Shown piece after piece: positions 1-7,207 of a stretch of 21,107 nt of DNA. Origin of the DNA: JAMCXS01 sp964459065 (GTDB lineage Bacteria; Acidobacteriota; Terriglobia; UBA7540). The notes under the pieces were generated by a model, which saw nothing but the letters and a program-made list of their open reading frames with translations, searched no databases and was not told where the DNA came from. Made by a program: the position numbers and the translations under genes. The stretch spans positions 1-21,107 of the forward strand of contig CAYWMN010000038.1 of assembly GCA_964459065.1 (NCBI GenBank), in the 5' to 3' direction. Numbering within the stretch: position 1 is the first letter of the stretch; each line of letters opens with the position of its first letter.

Positions 1-412
1 CCTGCCGGGGCTCCTCCAACATTCTGTAATCTTGCCGCGGCGTTCGAGAACCGCTGTCGTCGGCACCTGTTTTGTAACGTAGGATTTTACCTAGGCCCGG
101 AGGGCCGATAGATTTTTAGCCCACGGCGTAAGCCGTGGGAATCGAAACCGGCGGTAAACGTTTTCCCAGCCCCGGAGGGGCGAAAGACTGCAGCGATTTA
201 CGAATCGCCCCGTGATGCGAACCGGCACGGCGGGATCAACCCGCCGCGACGTTCCAAACGAAATTCCGGCGTGTCACGGCTACCGGGCAAAAGCCGCGGA
301 ACTTCTGAGGAAAAGCCGCAGAGGAACGCAAAGAGCGCGTACCTCTTCGCTACCCCGCTGATGCCGGCCGGAGGCCAGCGCTACTCCAGGATCACGCGCA
401 ATCGGCTACGGG
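1..412. other. Non-coding stretch with hairpin repeats
   Basis: No convincing gene lies here; open frames are short, lack family resemblance and lack a ribosome binding site. The stretch holds the three-hairpin repeat at 94-181 and one more perfect 7-bp hairpin (228-234 with 240-246, loop ATCAA). That hairpin has no T-run on either strand, so I do not call it a terminator. The phrase AAAAGCCGC occurs twice near 290-320. This is the region downstream of the leftward gene ending at 413. Confidence 0.6.
94..181. repeat. REP-like cluster of three hairpins
   Basis: Three perfect stems lie within 88 bases. Two small flanking ones share a GGA loop: GGCCC/GGGCC at 94-106 and GCCCC/GGGGC at 169-181. 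Between them, 120-139, is an 8-bp stem CCCACGGC/GCCGTGGG closed by the GNRA tetraloop GTAA. The modular layout with near-identical flanking hairpins is what repetitive extragenic palindromes look like. That it is repeated elsewhere in the genome is inference, since this window has only one copy. Confidence 0.6.
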
Positions 413-805
413 TCAGCGATCCTTTTTGACTTCGACCTGCACGGGGTTTTTGAGAACCATTTCCGGCTGGCCGCGGTAGTCCCTGATGCGGCCGGTGACG
501 CAGATGCGCCGGTGGAGGTATTGCTCTTCCGGGCGGCCGAACTTGCCGCGATCCAGGCCCCAGATGACCGCCGTAAAGACCTGGTGGGGATAAGGCCGGC
601 CCAGGTTCAGGAAGGTCGGCTGGCCCCGGCTTCTGTAGGCCAAATGCGCGCTCGCCACCCGGCCGCAGACCGTGGCGGTCTCGCCCACGTGGTGCCTGGC
701 CTGCTTCGGCGTGAGCGTCCGCGCCTTGCGCGAAGCCGCACCAGCCGATGCCGCCGCCATGATCAGGCCCACGGTCAGTGCGATTGAGAGCGTGCGCTTC
801 TTCAT
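413..805 (-). CDS. Small secreted OB-fold-like protein
   Basis: A 130-residue protein with a clear Sec signal peptide: MKKR, a hydrophobic core at about residues 6-19, and an Ala-rich cleavage region near 22-25. The mature part reads as one small beta-barrel. ETATVCGRV opens the first strand, then comes TFLNLGRPYP, a later VCVTG-type strand (ICVTGRI) and a final PEMVLKNPVQVEV. This strand order and the GxV...VtGxI pattern resemble bacterial OB-fold domains seen in exported or nucleic-acid-binding proteins. The ligand cannot be told. Its two cysteines, in TVCGRV and RRICVTG, could form a disulfide in the periplasm. The start follows AGGG about 6 bases upstream. It lies about 400 bases downstream of rarA on the same strand, so it probably has its own promoter. 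Confidence 0.72.
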   Translation of the reverse strand: MKKRTLSIALTVGLIMAAASAGAASRKARTLTPKQARHHVGETATVCGRVASAHLAYRSRGQPTFLNLGRPYPHQVFTAVIWGLDRGKFGRPEEQYLHRRICVTGRIRDYRGQPEMVLKNPVQVEVKKDR

Positions 806-1211
806 CCTTCACCCTACAAAGAACCGATTGTCCCGATGAATCGTTGGAAGCGATTATCCGTTCCGCAAACAGGCAAGTCAACCAGCATTCGGAATGAACG
901 CACCTTCGCGGGCAGGGCGCCGACCAGGGTGCTTGCGGTATGCGCGACTGCGGCATCGCGGCGGCTTTATACCGCCATTCGGCAATAGAGTTGCGCCCGG
1001 AACCCGCCGCGCGTTTGCCGGCGGCTGTAGGCTCTATTTAGAGGCTAGTAACGAAGCCGGAAGCCTGAAATGGGACGAATGGGATTTTTGGGACAAAAAT
1101 CCTTAATTTTATATAACCTTTATTATCAATAACTTAGTTAAATTTTAACGGTTGGAAAAACGCGCTAATCGCAAAAGTTGGTTCATTGTGGAACACCGGG
1201 CAATTTTTACC
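806..1211. other. Intergenic gap with AT-rich patch
   Basis: This gap of about 400 bases lies between the end of rarA and the start of the secreted OB-fold gene, both on the minus strand. I see no credible gene in it. It contains a perfect inverted repeat at 1082-1102 and, directly beside it, a patch at 1103-1150 with only 7 G or C in 48 bases, striking against the GC-rich surroundings. It could carry the promoter of the leftward gene, but I see no well-spaced -35/-10 pair. Confidence 0.55.
1082..1102. repeat. Perfect 9-bp inverted repeat, GGA loop
   Basis: GGATTTTTG (1082-1090) and CAAAAATCC (1094-1102) are exact reverse complements separated by GGA; a G-T pair at 1081/1103 could extend the stem. 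A T-rich run follows on the plus strand. No plus-strand gene ends here, so a terminator role is not supported; on the minus strand the bases after the stem are not T-rich. Confidence 0.6.
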
Positions 1212-2555
1212 CTACTTGCCCTGCTGTTTCTTTTTCCACTCCCGGATGGCCTCCATCTTCTCCCGAAGCCTCTTCTCAAGGCCCTGCTCGGTGGGGCGGT
1301 AGTAGCGGCGGTCCTGCAGGCTCTCAGGAAGGCAGGTCATGTCGGTCAACTTGTCGGGCGACTGGTGGGCGTACTGGTAGCCTTTGCCGTAACCGGCGTT
1401 GGCCATCAGGCCGGTGACGGCGTTGCGCAGGTGCATGGGAACCGGTTCGGCCAGCGTGTGCTCGGCGTCGTGCTTGACCTCGCCATAGCCGACGTAGAGC
1501 GCGTTGGACTTGGGCGCGAGCGCCATGTAGACGGCCGCTTCGGCGAGCGCCAGGTTGCCCTCCGGCATCCCGACAAAGTGCGCGGCCTGCATGGCGGCCA
1601 CCGCGACTTCGAGCGCCCGGGGATCGGCGAGACCGACGTCTTCCGACGCCATGCGAACCAGCCGGCGCGCTACGTAGAGCGGGTCTTCGCCGGCTTCAAG
1701 CATGCGCCCCAGCCAGTAGAGCGCCGCGTCGGCATCCGAGTTGCGGACGGACTTGTGCAGCGCCGAGACCAGGTTGTAGTGCTCTTCGCCGCTCTTGTCG
1801 TAGAGCAGCATCTTGCGCTGGATCGCGTCTTCGACGATCTTCTCGCTGATCGCGAGTTGTCCTTGTCCGTCGCGCGGCGCCGCGGCCGCGGCGGTCTCGA
1901 GCGTGTTAAAGGCCGTGCGGGCGTCGCCGTTTGCGAAGACGGCGATCTGGCGCAGCAGCTCATCAGCGATCACGATGTTCTGATCGCCGAGGCCGCGCTT
2001 CTCGTCGGCGAGCGCTCTTCGGAGCAGCGCCTCGACTTCGTCCGTTGAGAGCGCGGAAAGCATATAGGTCTTGGCGCGCGAGAGCAGCGCGGCGTTCACT
2101 TCAAAGGAGGGATTCTCCGTCGTGGCGCCGATCAGGATGATGTCGCCCCGCTCAACATAAGGCAGGAAAGCATCCTGCTGCGCTTTGTTGAAGCGGTGAA
2201 TCTCATCGACAAAAAGGATGGTGCGGCGTCCGAGGTGGCGCAGCTTTTCAGCGGCGGCCATCACGTCTTTGATTTCCCGGATGCCGGCCAGCACGGCGCT
2301 GAAGCGCACAAAGTCGCTCTTGGTCTGGCGGGCCACGATCATGGCGAGCGTCGTTTTTCCTGATCCCGGCGGTCCCCAGAGAATCATGGAGGCGACCTCG
2401 TCGCGCTCAATCTGCCGCCGCAAAGGTTTGCCCGGACCCAGGATGTGGAGCTGGCCGACGTAATCCTCGAGGGTCTCGGGACGCATGCGGTCTGCGAGCG
2501 GCCGGCGGCCCGGCGTGCGCTCGGGCGATGCGGGATGGGTTTCAAACAAGCTCAT
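1212..2555 (-). CDS. rarA: Replication-associated recombination ATPase RarA (MgsA)
   Basis: RarA/MgsA is a clamp-loader-like AAA+ ATPase that acts at stalled replication forks in the cytoplasm. The 447-residue length matches the family. Visible motifs are Walker A GPPGSGKT at residues 61-68, Walker B ending in DE at 117-118 within DEIHRFNKAQQD, and sensor 1 GATTENP at 143-149. The C-terminal half carries the family's LYWLGRML, RMASEDVGLADP and YMALAPKSNALY stretches. The N-terminal RPLADRMRPETLEDYVGQ is the usual opening. Its ATG overlaps the TGA of the upstream RNA methyltransferase as ATGA, so translation is probably coupled. No oddity seen. Confidence 0.96.
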   Translation of the reverse strand: MSLFETHPASPERTPGRRPLADRMRPETLEDYVGQLHILGPGKPLRRQIERDEVASMILWGPPGSGKTTLAMIVARQTKSDFVRFSAVLAGIREIKDVMAAAEKLRHLGRRTILFVDEIHRFNKAQQDAFLPYVERGDIILIGATTENPSFEVNAALLSRAKTYMLSALSTDEVEALLRRALADEKRGLGDQNIVIADELLRQIAVFANGDARTAFNTLETAAAAAPRDGQGQLAISEKIVEDAIQRKMLLYDKSGEEHYNLVSALHKSVRNSDADAALYWLGRMLEAGEDPLYVARRLVRMASEDVGLADPRALEVAVAAMQAAHFVGMPEGNLALAEAAVYMALAPKSNALYVGYGEVKHDAEHTLAEPVPMHLRNAVTGLMANAGYGKGYQYAHQSPDKLTDMTCLPESLQDRRYYRPTEQGLEKRLREKMEAIREWKKKQQGK

Positions 2556-3394
2556 GACGAATACGGAAAGCCTCGCTGCCGCGCGATCTCATACAAGAAG
2601 ACGCCGGCGGCGGTGGCGGCGTTGATGGAATCGGCTTCGGAGCGGATGGGAATTCGCAGCAACGGGCCCGCTTCGCGCAGGATTTCCGGCGGCAAGCCCG
2701 CGGCTTCTTTTCCGATCAGAATCGCAACCGGTCCGCGCAGGTCGGCTCCGGAGACGGCCTGTGAGCTGTGCGCATCGGCGGCCACAATCTGCACGTGCCG
2801 GGCGCGCAGCAAGTTGAAAAGAGAACCGGGCTGAAGGTTTGCGAAGACCGGCAGCCGAAGAATCGAGCCCGCGCAGGAACGAACCGCCTTGGGATTGAAG
2901 GGGCTCACGGTGTTGGCAAGCGTGGCGATTCCGGAAGCCCCCAGCGCGTCGCTACTGCGAATGATGGTGCCCAGGTTGCCGGGGTCCTGCAGCCCGCACG
3001 CCACCACCAGAATGAGGTCGGGACGCGAAAGGACCGACTCCAAGTCCGGCGGTTGCAGCTCAACGAGCACAGCGATTCCCTGGGGCGCCGGGGTTTGTGA
3101 AAGCTGGCGGAACAGACGGTCGGGAACCCGGGCGATTTCCGTTTCCGGCGGCAGTTGCGCCAGCAGATCGCGGTGCCGAACCGACGCGGTTTGGCTCGCC
3201 AGCACGCTGCGGACCGAGGCGCGCGAATTCGATTTCACGGCCTCTTCAAGAATATGCGGCCCTTCCGTTGCAACCCAGCCTTCCCGCGTCGTGCCGTCAG
3301 CAAGCGATCGGCGGAAGACTTTGACCAGAGCATTGGTTGCACTGGCCAGGTCACGCACTCCGGCTTGGCGCTGCGCTTCTCCAGGCATTTTCAT
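2552..3394 (-). CDS. TrmH/SpoU-family RNA 2'-O-methyltransferase
   Basis: A SPOUT-class enzyme that transfers a methyl group from SAM to a ribose 2'-OH in rRNA or tRNA. All three SpoU motifs are present, numbered from the chosen ATG: motif 1 NLGTIIRSSDALG (catalytic Arg) near 140-152, motif 2 IGKEAAGLP near 227-235, and motif 3 IPIRSEADSINAATAAG near 248-264. The N-terminal part with EGPHILEEAV is the SpoU substrate-binding domain. It looks like the TsnR/RlmB-type 23S group, but the target base cannot be told. The start is uncertain: the frame extends to a TTG at 3421 without a Shine-Dalgarno. I prefer ATG 3394 (another ATG is at 3388), which leaves a normal-length leader before the first domain. 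Its stop overlaps the rarA start. Confidence 0.9.
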   Translation of the reverse strand: MKMPGEAQRQAGVRDLASATNALVKVFRRSLADGTTREGWVATEGPHILEEAVKSNSRASVRSVLASQTASVRHRDLLAQLPPETEIARVPDRLFRQLSQTPAPQGIAVLVELQPPDLESVLSRPDLILVVACGLQDPGNLGTIIRSSDALGASGIATLANTVSPFNPKAVRSCAGSILRLPVFANLQPGSLFNLLRARHVQIVAADAHSSQAVSGADLRGPVAILIGKEAAGLPPEILREAGPLLRIPIRSEADSINAATAAGVFLYEIARQRGFPYSS

Positions 3395-3557
3395 TGTGTC
3401 CAAGAATGAGCTTAACGCCAAGCGCGGAGCGGAGTCGAGCCTATTCCATCAGGAGCGGCCAGGAGCCGCGTGATCGAACGTCGCCGTTTCCTCCGCTGCC
3501 GCCGGTGCAGGCCGGGATTTTGAAAGTTGATCCGTTCAAGTGAGCGGCGGACGGGAT

Positions 3558-4604
3558 CTATCGGGCGCCGCTGGGATGCCCCATGGAGCGGCGGTGCCGC
3601 TTGGGGCCCTGAACCACATTCAGGAGGGGCTTCCCGCTTGCCAGCCGGTTGATGTTTTCGGCCACCAGCTGAAGGCGCTGGTCGCGCGTGCCGCGCATCC
3701 ATCCGGAAAGGTGGGGTGTCATGATAACGTTTTCCAATTGGTGGAAAGGAAACCGCGATGGCCGGGTGGGCCGCTTGTTTTTGGGATAGCGATACCAAAC
3801 GTCGATGGCGGCGCCGGCGATGCGGCGTGACTTGAGGGCGTGATAGAAAGCGGCTTCCTGCACGACCGGTCCGCGGCTGACATTGATCAGGAAAGCGCTC
3901 GGCTTCATCAAGCGGAACTGCTCCGGCCCGAGCAATCCTTCGGTCTGGTTGTTGAGCGGGCAAGCCAGGACGACATAATCGGCGCAGCGCAGGAGATCTC
4001 CAAGCGCCGCGGGCCCTTTCCAAGAGTTGATCCCTTTGGGTTTGCGGGCGGGCGGATGGGCGCTCGTGACCATGATCTTCATGCCCAGCGCCTGAGCCCG
4101 GCGGGCAACTTCACGGCCGATGTGTCCAAACCCGACGATTCCCAGCGTTTTCCCCAGAACTTCCTCTCGCGGCAACTCGCCCTCAATCCACGATCCGCGC
4201 CAAATGCCTTGTCGGAAGAGTGAATCGCTCCCCAGCAGGTCGCGGCCGAGCGCCAGGATCATCATGATGACGTATTCGGCAACCGCCGGTCCGTGAAAAT
4301 GAACGTTGGCCACCGTTGTTTCAGGAGCAAGAGTTGCTAATGGAAGACTGTCAATCCCCGCATTGGGAACCTGGAGCAACTTGAGGTTTGCGGCTGCGCG
4401 CACCATTCGCTCCGTGAAATAATTCCCAACTGCCACGTCAATGCCGGGCAGCGCCTTCAGCAATCGAGGGTTCTCCCGGGCATTTGGAAAAGCGAAGAAA
4501 CGGCAGGGGGTGTTGAGGCGTGGCAAGAGGATCTCTCGTGCATTGGAGGCAACCTTGCCGATCAGCGCCACGCTAAGGGTTTGCAGTTTCTGTTCTTTTG
4601 CCAA
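3558..4604 (-). CDS. D-2-hydroxyacid dehydrogenase, Glu-less variant
   Basis: An NAD(P)-dependent D-isomer-specific 2-hydroxyacid dehydrogenase of 348 residues. The nucleotide fold is clear: GIVGFGHIG at about 155-163, in LGKTLGIVGFG. The catalytic Arg sits in NVSRGPVVQE (Arg244) and the catalytic His in TPHLSG (His298). The usual acid in DVxxxEP is absent: the segment reads DVWYRYP, with Tyr273 where Glu is expected. Substrate cannot be inferred. The frame runs open to 4814, but that would overlap the upstream dehydrogenase by about 150 bases and those residues resemble no family. A TTG at 4604 preceded by GGAAG at 7-base spacing fits the domain start. It lies 52 bases downstream of the other dehydrogenase, so the two are probably cotranscribed. 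Confidence 0.85.
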   Translation of the reverse strand: MAKEQKLQTLSVALIGKVASNAREILLPRLNTPCRFFAFPNARENPRLLKALPGIDVAVGNYFTERMVRAAANLKLLQVPNAGIDSLPLATLAPETTVANVHFHGPAVAEYVIMMILALGRDLLGSDSLFRQGIWRGSWIEGELPREEVLGKTLGIVGFGHIGREVARRAQALGMKIMVTSAHPPARKPKGINSWKGPAALGDLLRCADYVVLACPLNNQTEGLLGPEQFRLMKPSAFLINVSRGPVVQEAAFYHALKSRRIAGAAIDVWYRYPKNKRPTRPSRFPFHQLENVIMTPHLSGWMRGTRDQRLQLVAENINRLASGKPLLNVVQGPKRHRRSMGHPSGAR

Positions 4605-4656
4605 TGGACGGCTTCCATTCAGATTTGGAGATTGCGAGCAGGCCGCCGCGTTTTTG

Positions 4657-5688
4657 CTACGATTGCGGCTTGATCGTCCGCAGCCGGCACTGCGGGCGAT
4701 CTTTGACCTGCACATTGACAAGATATTGGGGAAACTCTCCGCGAAGAATCTGGGCGGTTTGGTCTGAAACCGCGCGGCGCATCTCGGCATAGGCTTCCAG
4801 GCTGCAGGAAGCATAATGGCACGTCACGATAACGTTATCGAAATGCAAAAGAGGGTGGGGAAGCTGGATGGGCTCTTCTTCAAGCACATCCAGGCCCGCG
4901 CCGGCAAGACGGCCCTGGGTCAAAGCACTTCGCAAAGCGGCTTCGTCGACCACCGAACCTCGTGATGTGTTGATCAGGATGGCGGTATCTTTCACCAGCG
5001 AGATGGCCTCAGCATCGATCAAGTGCCGGGTTTCGGGCGTGAGAGGCACGTGAAGTGAAATAATATCGGCGTTGGAAAGCAATTCGGCAAGGTGCATCAT
5101 CTGCACCCCCAGGGCTTTGGCCGCGTCGGGTGGGGCGTAAGGGTCGGCGGCGATGACTTCAAGCCCCAGGGCTTTGGCGCGTGCCGCCAGGCTCCGCGCG
5201 ATACTCCCGAACCCGATCAGGCCCAGCGTTTGGCCTTTCAGCCGCCGGATGGGCAGCATGGATTCCTGCACGCCCGCCACCCACTCTCCGTTGCGGGTTT
5301 TCCGGTCCGCCAGGACAATTTTTCGCGCGACTGCAAAGATCAGCGCCAAAGCGTGTTCGGCGACTTCCTCCTGGCAAAAGTTCAGGACGTTGGCCACAAC
5401 GATTCCCAGGTCTGTCGCCGCATCAACGTCCACCGTGTCCACGCCGATGCCAAGCCGCACAAGGCCCTTCAGTTTCGGAAGCTCACCCAAAAACTCGCGG
5501 GTGATCGGCGCCGAACTCACGATGAGGACTTCAGCGTCTTCAGCCATGAGGGTGCGCTCGGACTCGTCATAGGCTGTGCTCATTCGAAGGGCCCCGCCGG
5601 CAGCACGAATGGTTTCTTCGTCCAGGCCGCAAACGGGGCCTTCATCGCTTTCCGTAAAAACCACAAGGCGCGGAGTGTCAGCGTTCAC
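4657..5688 (-). CDS. D-2-hydroxyacid (phosphoglycerate-like) dehydrogenase
   Basis: A 343-residue NAD-dependent D-2-hydroxyacid dehydrogenase. The C-terminal NAD domain has GLIGFGSIA (about 156-164; Ala replaces the third Gly of GxGxxG, which some family members tolerate). The full catalytic triad is present: Arg243 in NTSRGSVVDE, Glu272 in DVLEEEP, and His291 in TCHYASCS. The N-terminal domain has the substrate-loop LGIGVDTVDVDAA. There is no ACT regulatory domain, so it is not a full-length classical SerA; substrate is uncertain. The start is a GTG with AAAGGAG at 5-base spacing, better than the ATG 15 codons upstream of that region. A TATACT -10 lies just upstream. It probably leads a two-gene unit with the divergent paralogue at 3558-4604. 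Confidence 0.9.
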   Translation of the reverse strand: MNADTPRLVVFTESDEGPVCGLDEETIRAAGGALRMSTAYDESERTLMAEDAEVLIVSSAPITREFLGELPKLKGLVRLGIGVDTVDVDAATDLGIVVANVLNFCQEEVAEHALALIFAVARKIVLADRKTRNGEWVAGVQESMLPIRRLKGQTLGLIGFGSIARSLAARAKALGLEVIAADPYAPPDAAKALGVQMMHLAELLSNADIISLHVPLTPETRHLIDAEAISLVKDTAILINTSRGSVVDEAALRSALTQGRLAGAGLDVLEEEPIQLPHPLLHFDNVIVTCHYASCSLEAYAEMRRAVSDQTAQILRGEFPQYLVNVQVKDRPQCRLRTIKPQS

Positions 5689-5716
5689 GTTGTCTCCTTT
5701 TTCCATCCAGGGTAGC

Positions 5717-5722
5717 AGTATA
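5717..5722 (-). promoter_or_regulatory. Candidate -10 for dehydrogenase pair
   Basis: On the minus strand this reads TATACT (5 of 6 to consensus), about 28 bases before the GTG start at 5688, giving a leader of about 22 bases. No good -35 sits at the normal spacing, so it is weak evidence. Confidence 0.35.
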
Positions 5723-5830
5723 GAGTAGGAGGATAAACCGGCATAAAGCAAGGGGCAAGCAAAAGCGGCAGCGAAAGATTCAGGCGCGGCGGATTCGGCG
5801 GGCCGGGGACTGCGCAGAGGGCTAAAAGTC

Positions 5831-6541
5831 TTAACCGGACGACCGTTTGGAGCCCATGGCCTGCTCTTCGAGATCCGCCATGTTCAGGACAATCACCTTC
5901 CGCCGTTCCATTTTAAGGATCCCGCGATCCACAAAGCGCCGGAGGTTTCTTGAAACCAAATCTCGCACGGTTCCGATTTCCGCCGCAATTTGCTGGTTGG
6001 TTTCCTCCAGCGGGAACGCGATGCCCTGGCTGGTTTGCATCCCCACCTCGAGAGCCCGGTCGCGCAAGAACCGGGCCAGACGGTGGCTGACTTCTTTGAG
6101 CGAGAGTTCCTCCACCAGGGATGCCATGTAGCGGAAGCGCCAGGCGATCGTCCGGATGATGGCGAAGGCCACTTCGGGATTCCCGCGGACCAGATCGACG
6201 AATTCCCGCTTGGGAATAAAAAGCAAGGTGGAATCCTCAAGCGCGGCCGCCGCGGCCGGAAAGTTGCCGCCGTCGAGAACCGGAAGCTCCCCGACGGTTG
6301 AGCCGGCACGCTCGATCACCAGAACCTGTTCGCGGCCCGTTTCCGCCACCTTGAAGACTTTGATGGCCCCCGATTGAATGACAAACAGTCCGTCGCAGGG
6401 GTCGCCTTCCGCGCAAAGCAGTTCATCCTTGGCAAGATGCCGGACGACGCAGAGGCCGGCGAGCTTGGCGATCTCATTCGGGCCGAGGGCTGCGAAGAAC
6501 AGGACCCGGCGCAAGGCGGCAGCAGAGTCGAGAGAGGACAT
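5831..6541 (-). CDS. Crp/Fnr-family transcription regulator
   Basis: A 236-residue regulator with an N-terminal cyclic-nucleotide-binding-type beta roll (about 10-125), a dimer helix (about 125-160) and a winged HTH (about 165-222). The recognition helix TVRDLVSRNL places Arg193, Asp194 and Arg198 where E. coli CRP has Arg180, Glu181 and Arg185, the residues reading TGTGA. The effector pocket departs from CRP: after GEL the sequence is NFPAA, so the cAMP-phosphate Arg and the Ser are missing. Cys31, Cys43 and Cys49 do not match the FNR iron-sulfur pattern. The signal sensed is therefore unknown. The start has AGGA at 7-base spacing. The gene is divergent from the ferredoxins with a perfect operator between them, so autoregulation and ferredoxin control are likely. 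Confidence 0.93.
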   Translation of the reverse strand: MSSLDSAAALRRVLFFAALGPNEIAKLAGLCVVRHLAKDELLCAEGDPCDGLFVIQSGAIKVFKVAETGREQVLVIERAGSTVGELPVLDGGNFPAAAAALEDSTLLFIPKREFVDLVRGNPEVAFAIIRTIAWRFRYMASLVEELSLKEVSHRLARFLRDRALEVGMQTSQGIAFPLEETNQQIAAEIGTVRDLVSRNLRRFVDRGILKMERRKVIVLNMADLEEQAMGSKRSSG

Positions 6542-6645
6542 GTCGATATCCTAGGCCTCCCCGGGAGTTGAGGCAAGAGCTTCGCTGAAACAAGTCCCAG
6601 GCGTCGACGATCCTCGGCCGCCCGCCTCCCGATTTTTCCAGTCAG

Positions 6646-6661
6646 TGTGACCCGAATCACA
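6646..6661. promoter_or_regulatory. Perfect CRP-type operator TGTGA-N6-TCACA
   Basis: TGTGA at 6646-6650 and TCACA at 6657-6661 form an exact palindrome with a 6-base spacer, the classic CRP half-site arrangement. It lies in the divergent gap between the Crp/Fnr gene and the first ferredoxin, 112 bases upstream of the regulator's ATG. Its centre (6653.5) is about 42.5 bases upstream of the start point predicted from the -10 at 6684, close to the class II position of -41.5. Confidence 0.75.
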
Positions 6662-6683
6662 GCAACGAGGGTATTGCTCCCCC

Positions 6684-6689
6684 TATGAT
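6684..6689 (+). promoter_or_regulatory. -10 of first ferredoxin promoter
   Basis: TATGAT (5 of 6). The expected -35 position (6661-6666, AGCAAC) has no match to TTGACA, as is common for promoters that depend on an activator bound near -41.5. The predicted start is about 6696, with a leader of about 54 bases. Confidence 0.5.
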
Positions 6690-6697
6690 CACCATGG

Positions 6698-6723
6698 GGC
6701 GAGGCGGCCGGAGCTTCCTCGCC
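6698..6723 (+). promoter_or_regulatory. Hairpin in 5' leader of first ferredoxin
   Basis: GGCGAGG (6698-6704) pairs perfectly with CCTCGCC (6717-6723) around a 12-base loop. It begins within about 2 bases of the predicted transcript start and ends 11 bases before the Shine-Dalgarno, so it leaves the ribosome site free. It could protect the 5' end of the mRNA. Confidence 0.45.
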
Positions 6724-6749
6724 GGAACTTGCATAAGGAGATGATGAGG

Positions 6750-7004
6750 ATGGCTTATATCATTGCTGAGGGTTGTACGAAAGATGCCCAATGCGTCGAC
6801 GTCTGCCCCGTCGACTGTATTCATCCAACAAAGGAGGAGGCCAAGTTTGAGGAGGCGCCGCAGCTTTACGTTGATCCCGAGAACTGTATTGATTGCGGGG
6901 CCTGCACTTCTGACTGCCCGGCCTCCACGATCTTCCCGTTGGAAGAGGTTCCCGAAGACTGGAAAAACTACATCGCGATGAACGCCGCGTACTACAGCAA
7001 TTAA
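6750..7004 (+). CDS. Small ferredoxin, shortened first cluster loop
   Basis: An 84-residue bacterial-type ferredoxin carrying two iron-sulfur clusters, a soluble electron carrier. Cysteines are at 9, 15, 19, 23, 46, 49, 52 and 56. The second motif CIDCGACTSDCP is standard. The first motif is C-x5-C-x3-CP, two residues shorter than the C-x7-C-x3-CP of typical 7Fe ferredoxins and of its neighbour at 7307. So the type of the first cluster is uncertain. The frame opens at a TTG at 6729, but the ATG at 6750 aligns with the MAYIIAE start of the second ferredoxin and has AAGGAG 9 bases upstream. The gene lies downstream of a CRP-type operator. Confidence 0.93.
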   Translation: MAYIIAEGCTKDAQCVDVCPVDCIHPTKEEAKFEEAPQLYVDPENCIDCGACTSDCPASTIFPLEEVPEDWKNYIAMNAAYYSN

Positions 7005-7207
7005 CCTCCGAGCAGGGGCTGGAAACGCATTCAGGCCGTAACGGGTCTGTTCCGTGCCTGGTTGCTTAACAGTTGGCGTCCGCACTCCATAAGGGTCGGA
7101 ATATCCCTGGCGGCGGCGTCCCGGCCGCTTGAAGATGGCTGGGAGTTCGCCCGTCAGGCTTTGGTATCGCTCTGCCCAGGAAGAGGTTAACTCCCAGGAG
7201 CTGTTAT

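Noticed and set aside
228..246. A perfect 7-bp hairpin as a terminator for the leftward gene ending at 413
   Set aside because: It is more than 160 bases past the stop and has no T-run in either direction.
381..956. A 191-codon minus-strand open frame overlapping the secreted OB-fold gene
   Set aside because: Pro/Arg/Gly-rich composition without motifs; the other frame has a proper signal peptide and beta-strand pattern.
3412..4023. A 203-codon minus-strand frame overlapping the dehydrogenase
   Set aside because: It is out of frame with the recognisable NAD-binding protein and has typical shadow composition.
4605..4814. An open extension of the second dehydrogenase by 70 residues
   Set aside because: It would overlap the upstream dehydrogenase by about 150 bases, resembles no protein and lacks a ribosome site; the TTG at 4604 fits the domain start and has GGAAG.
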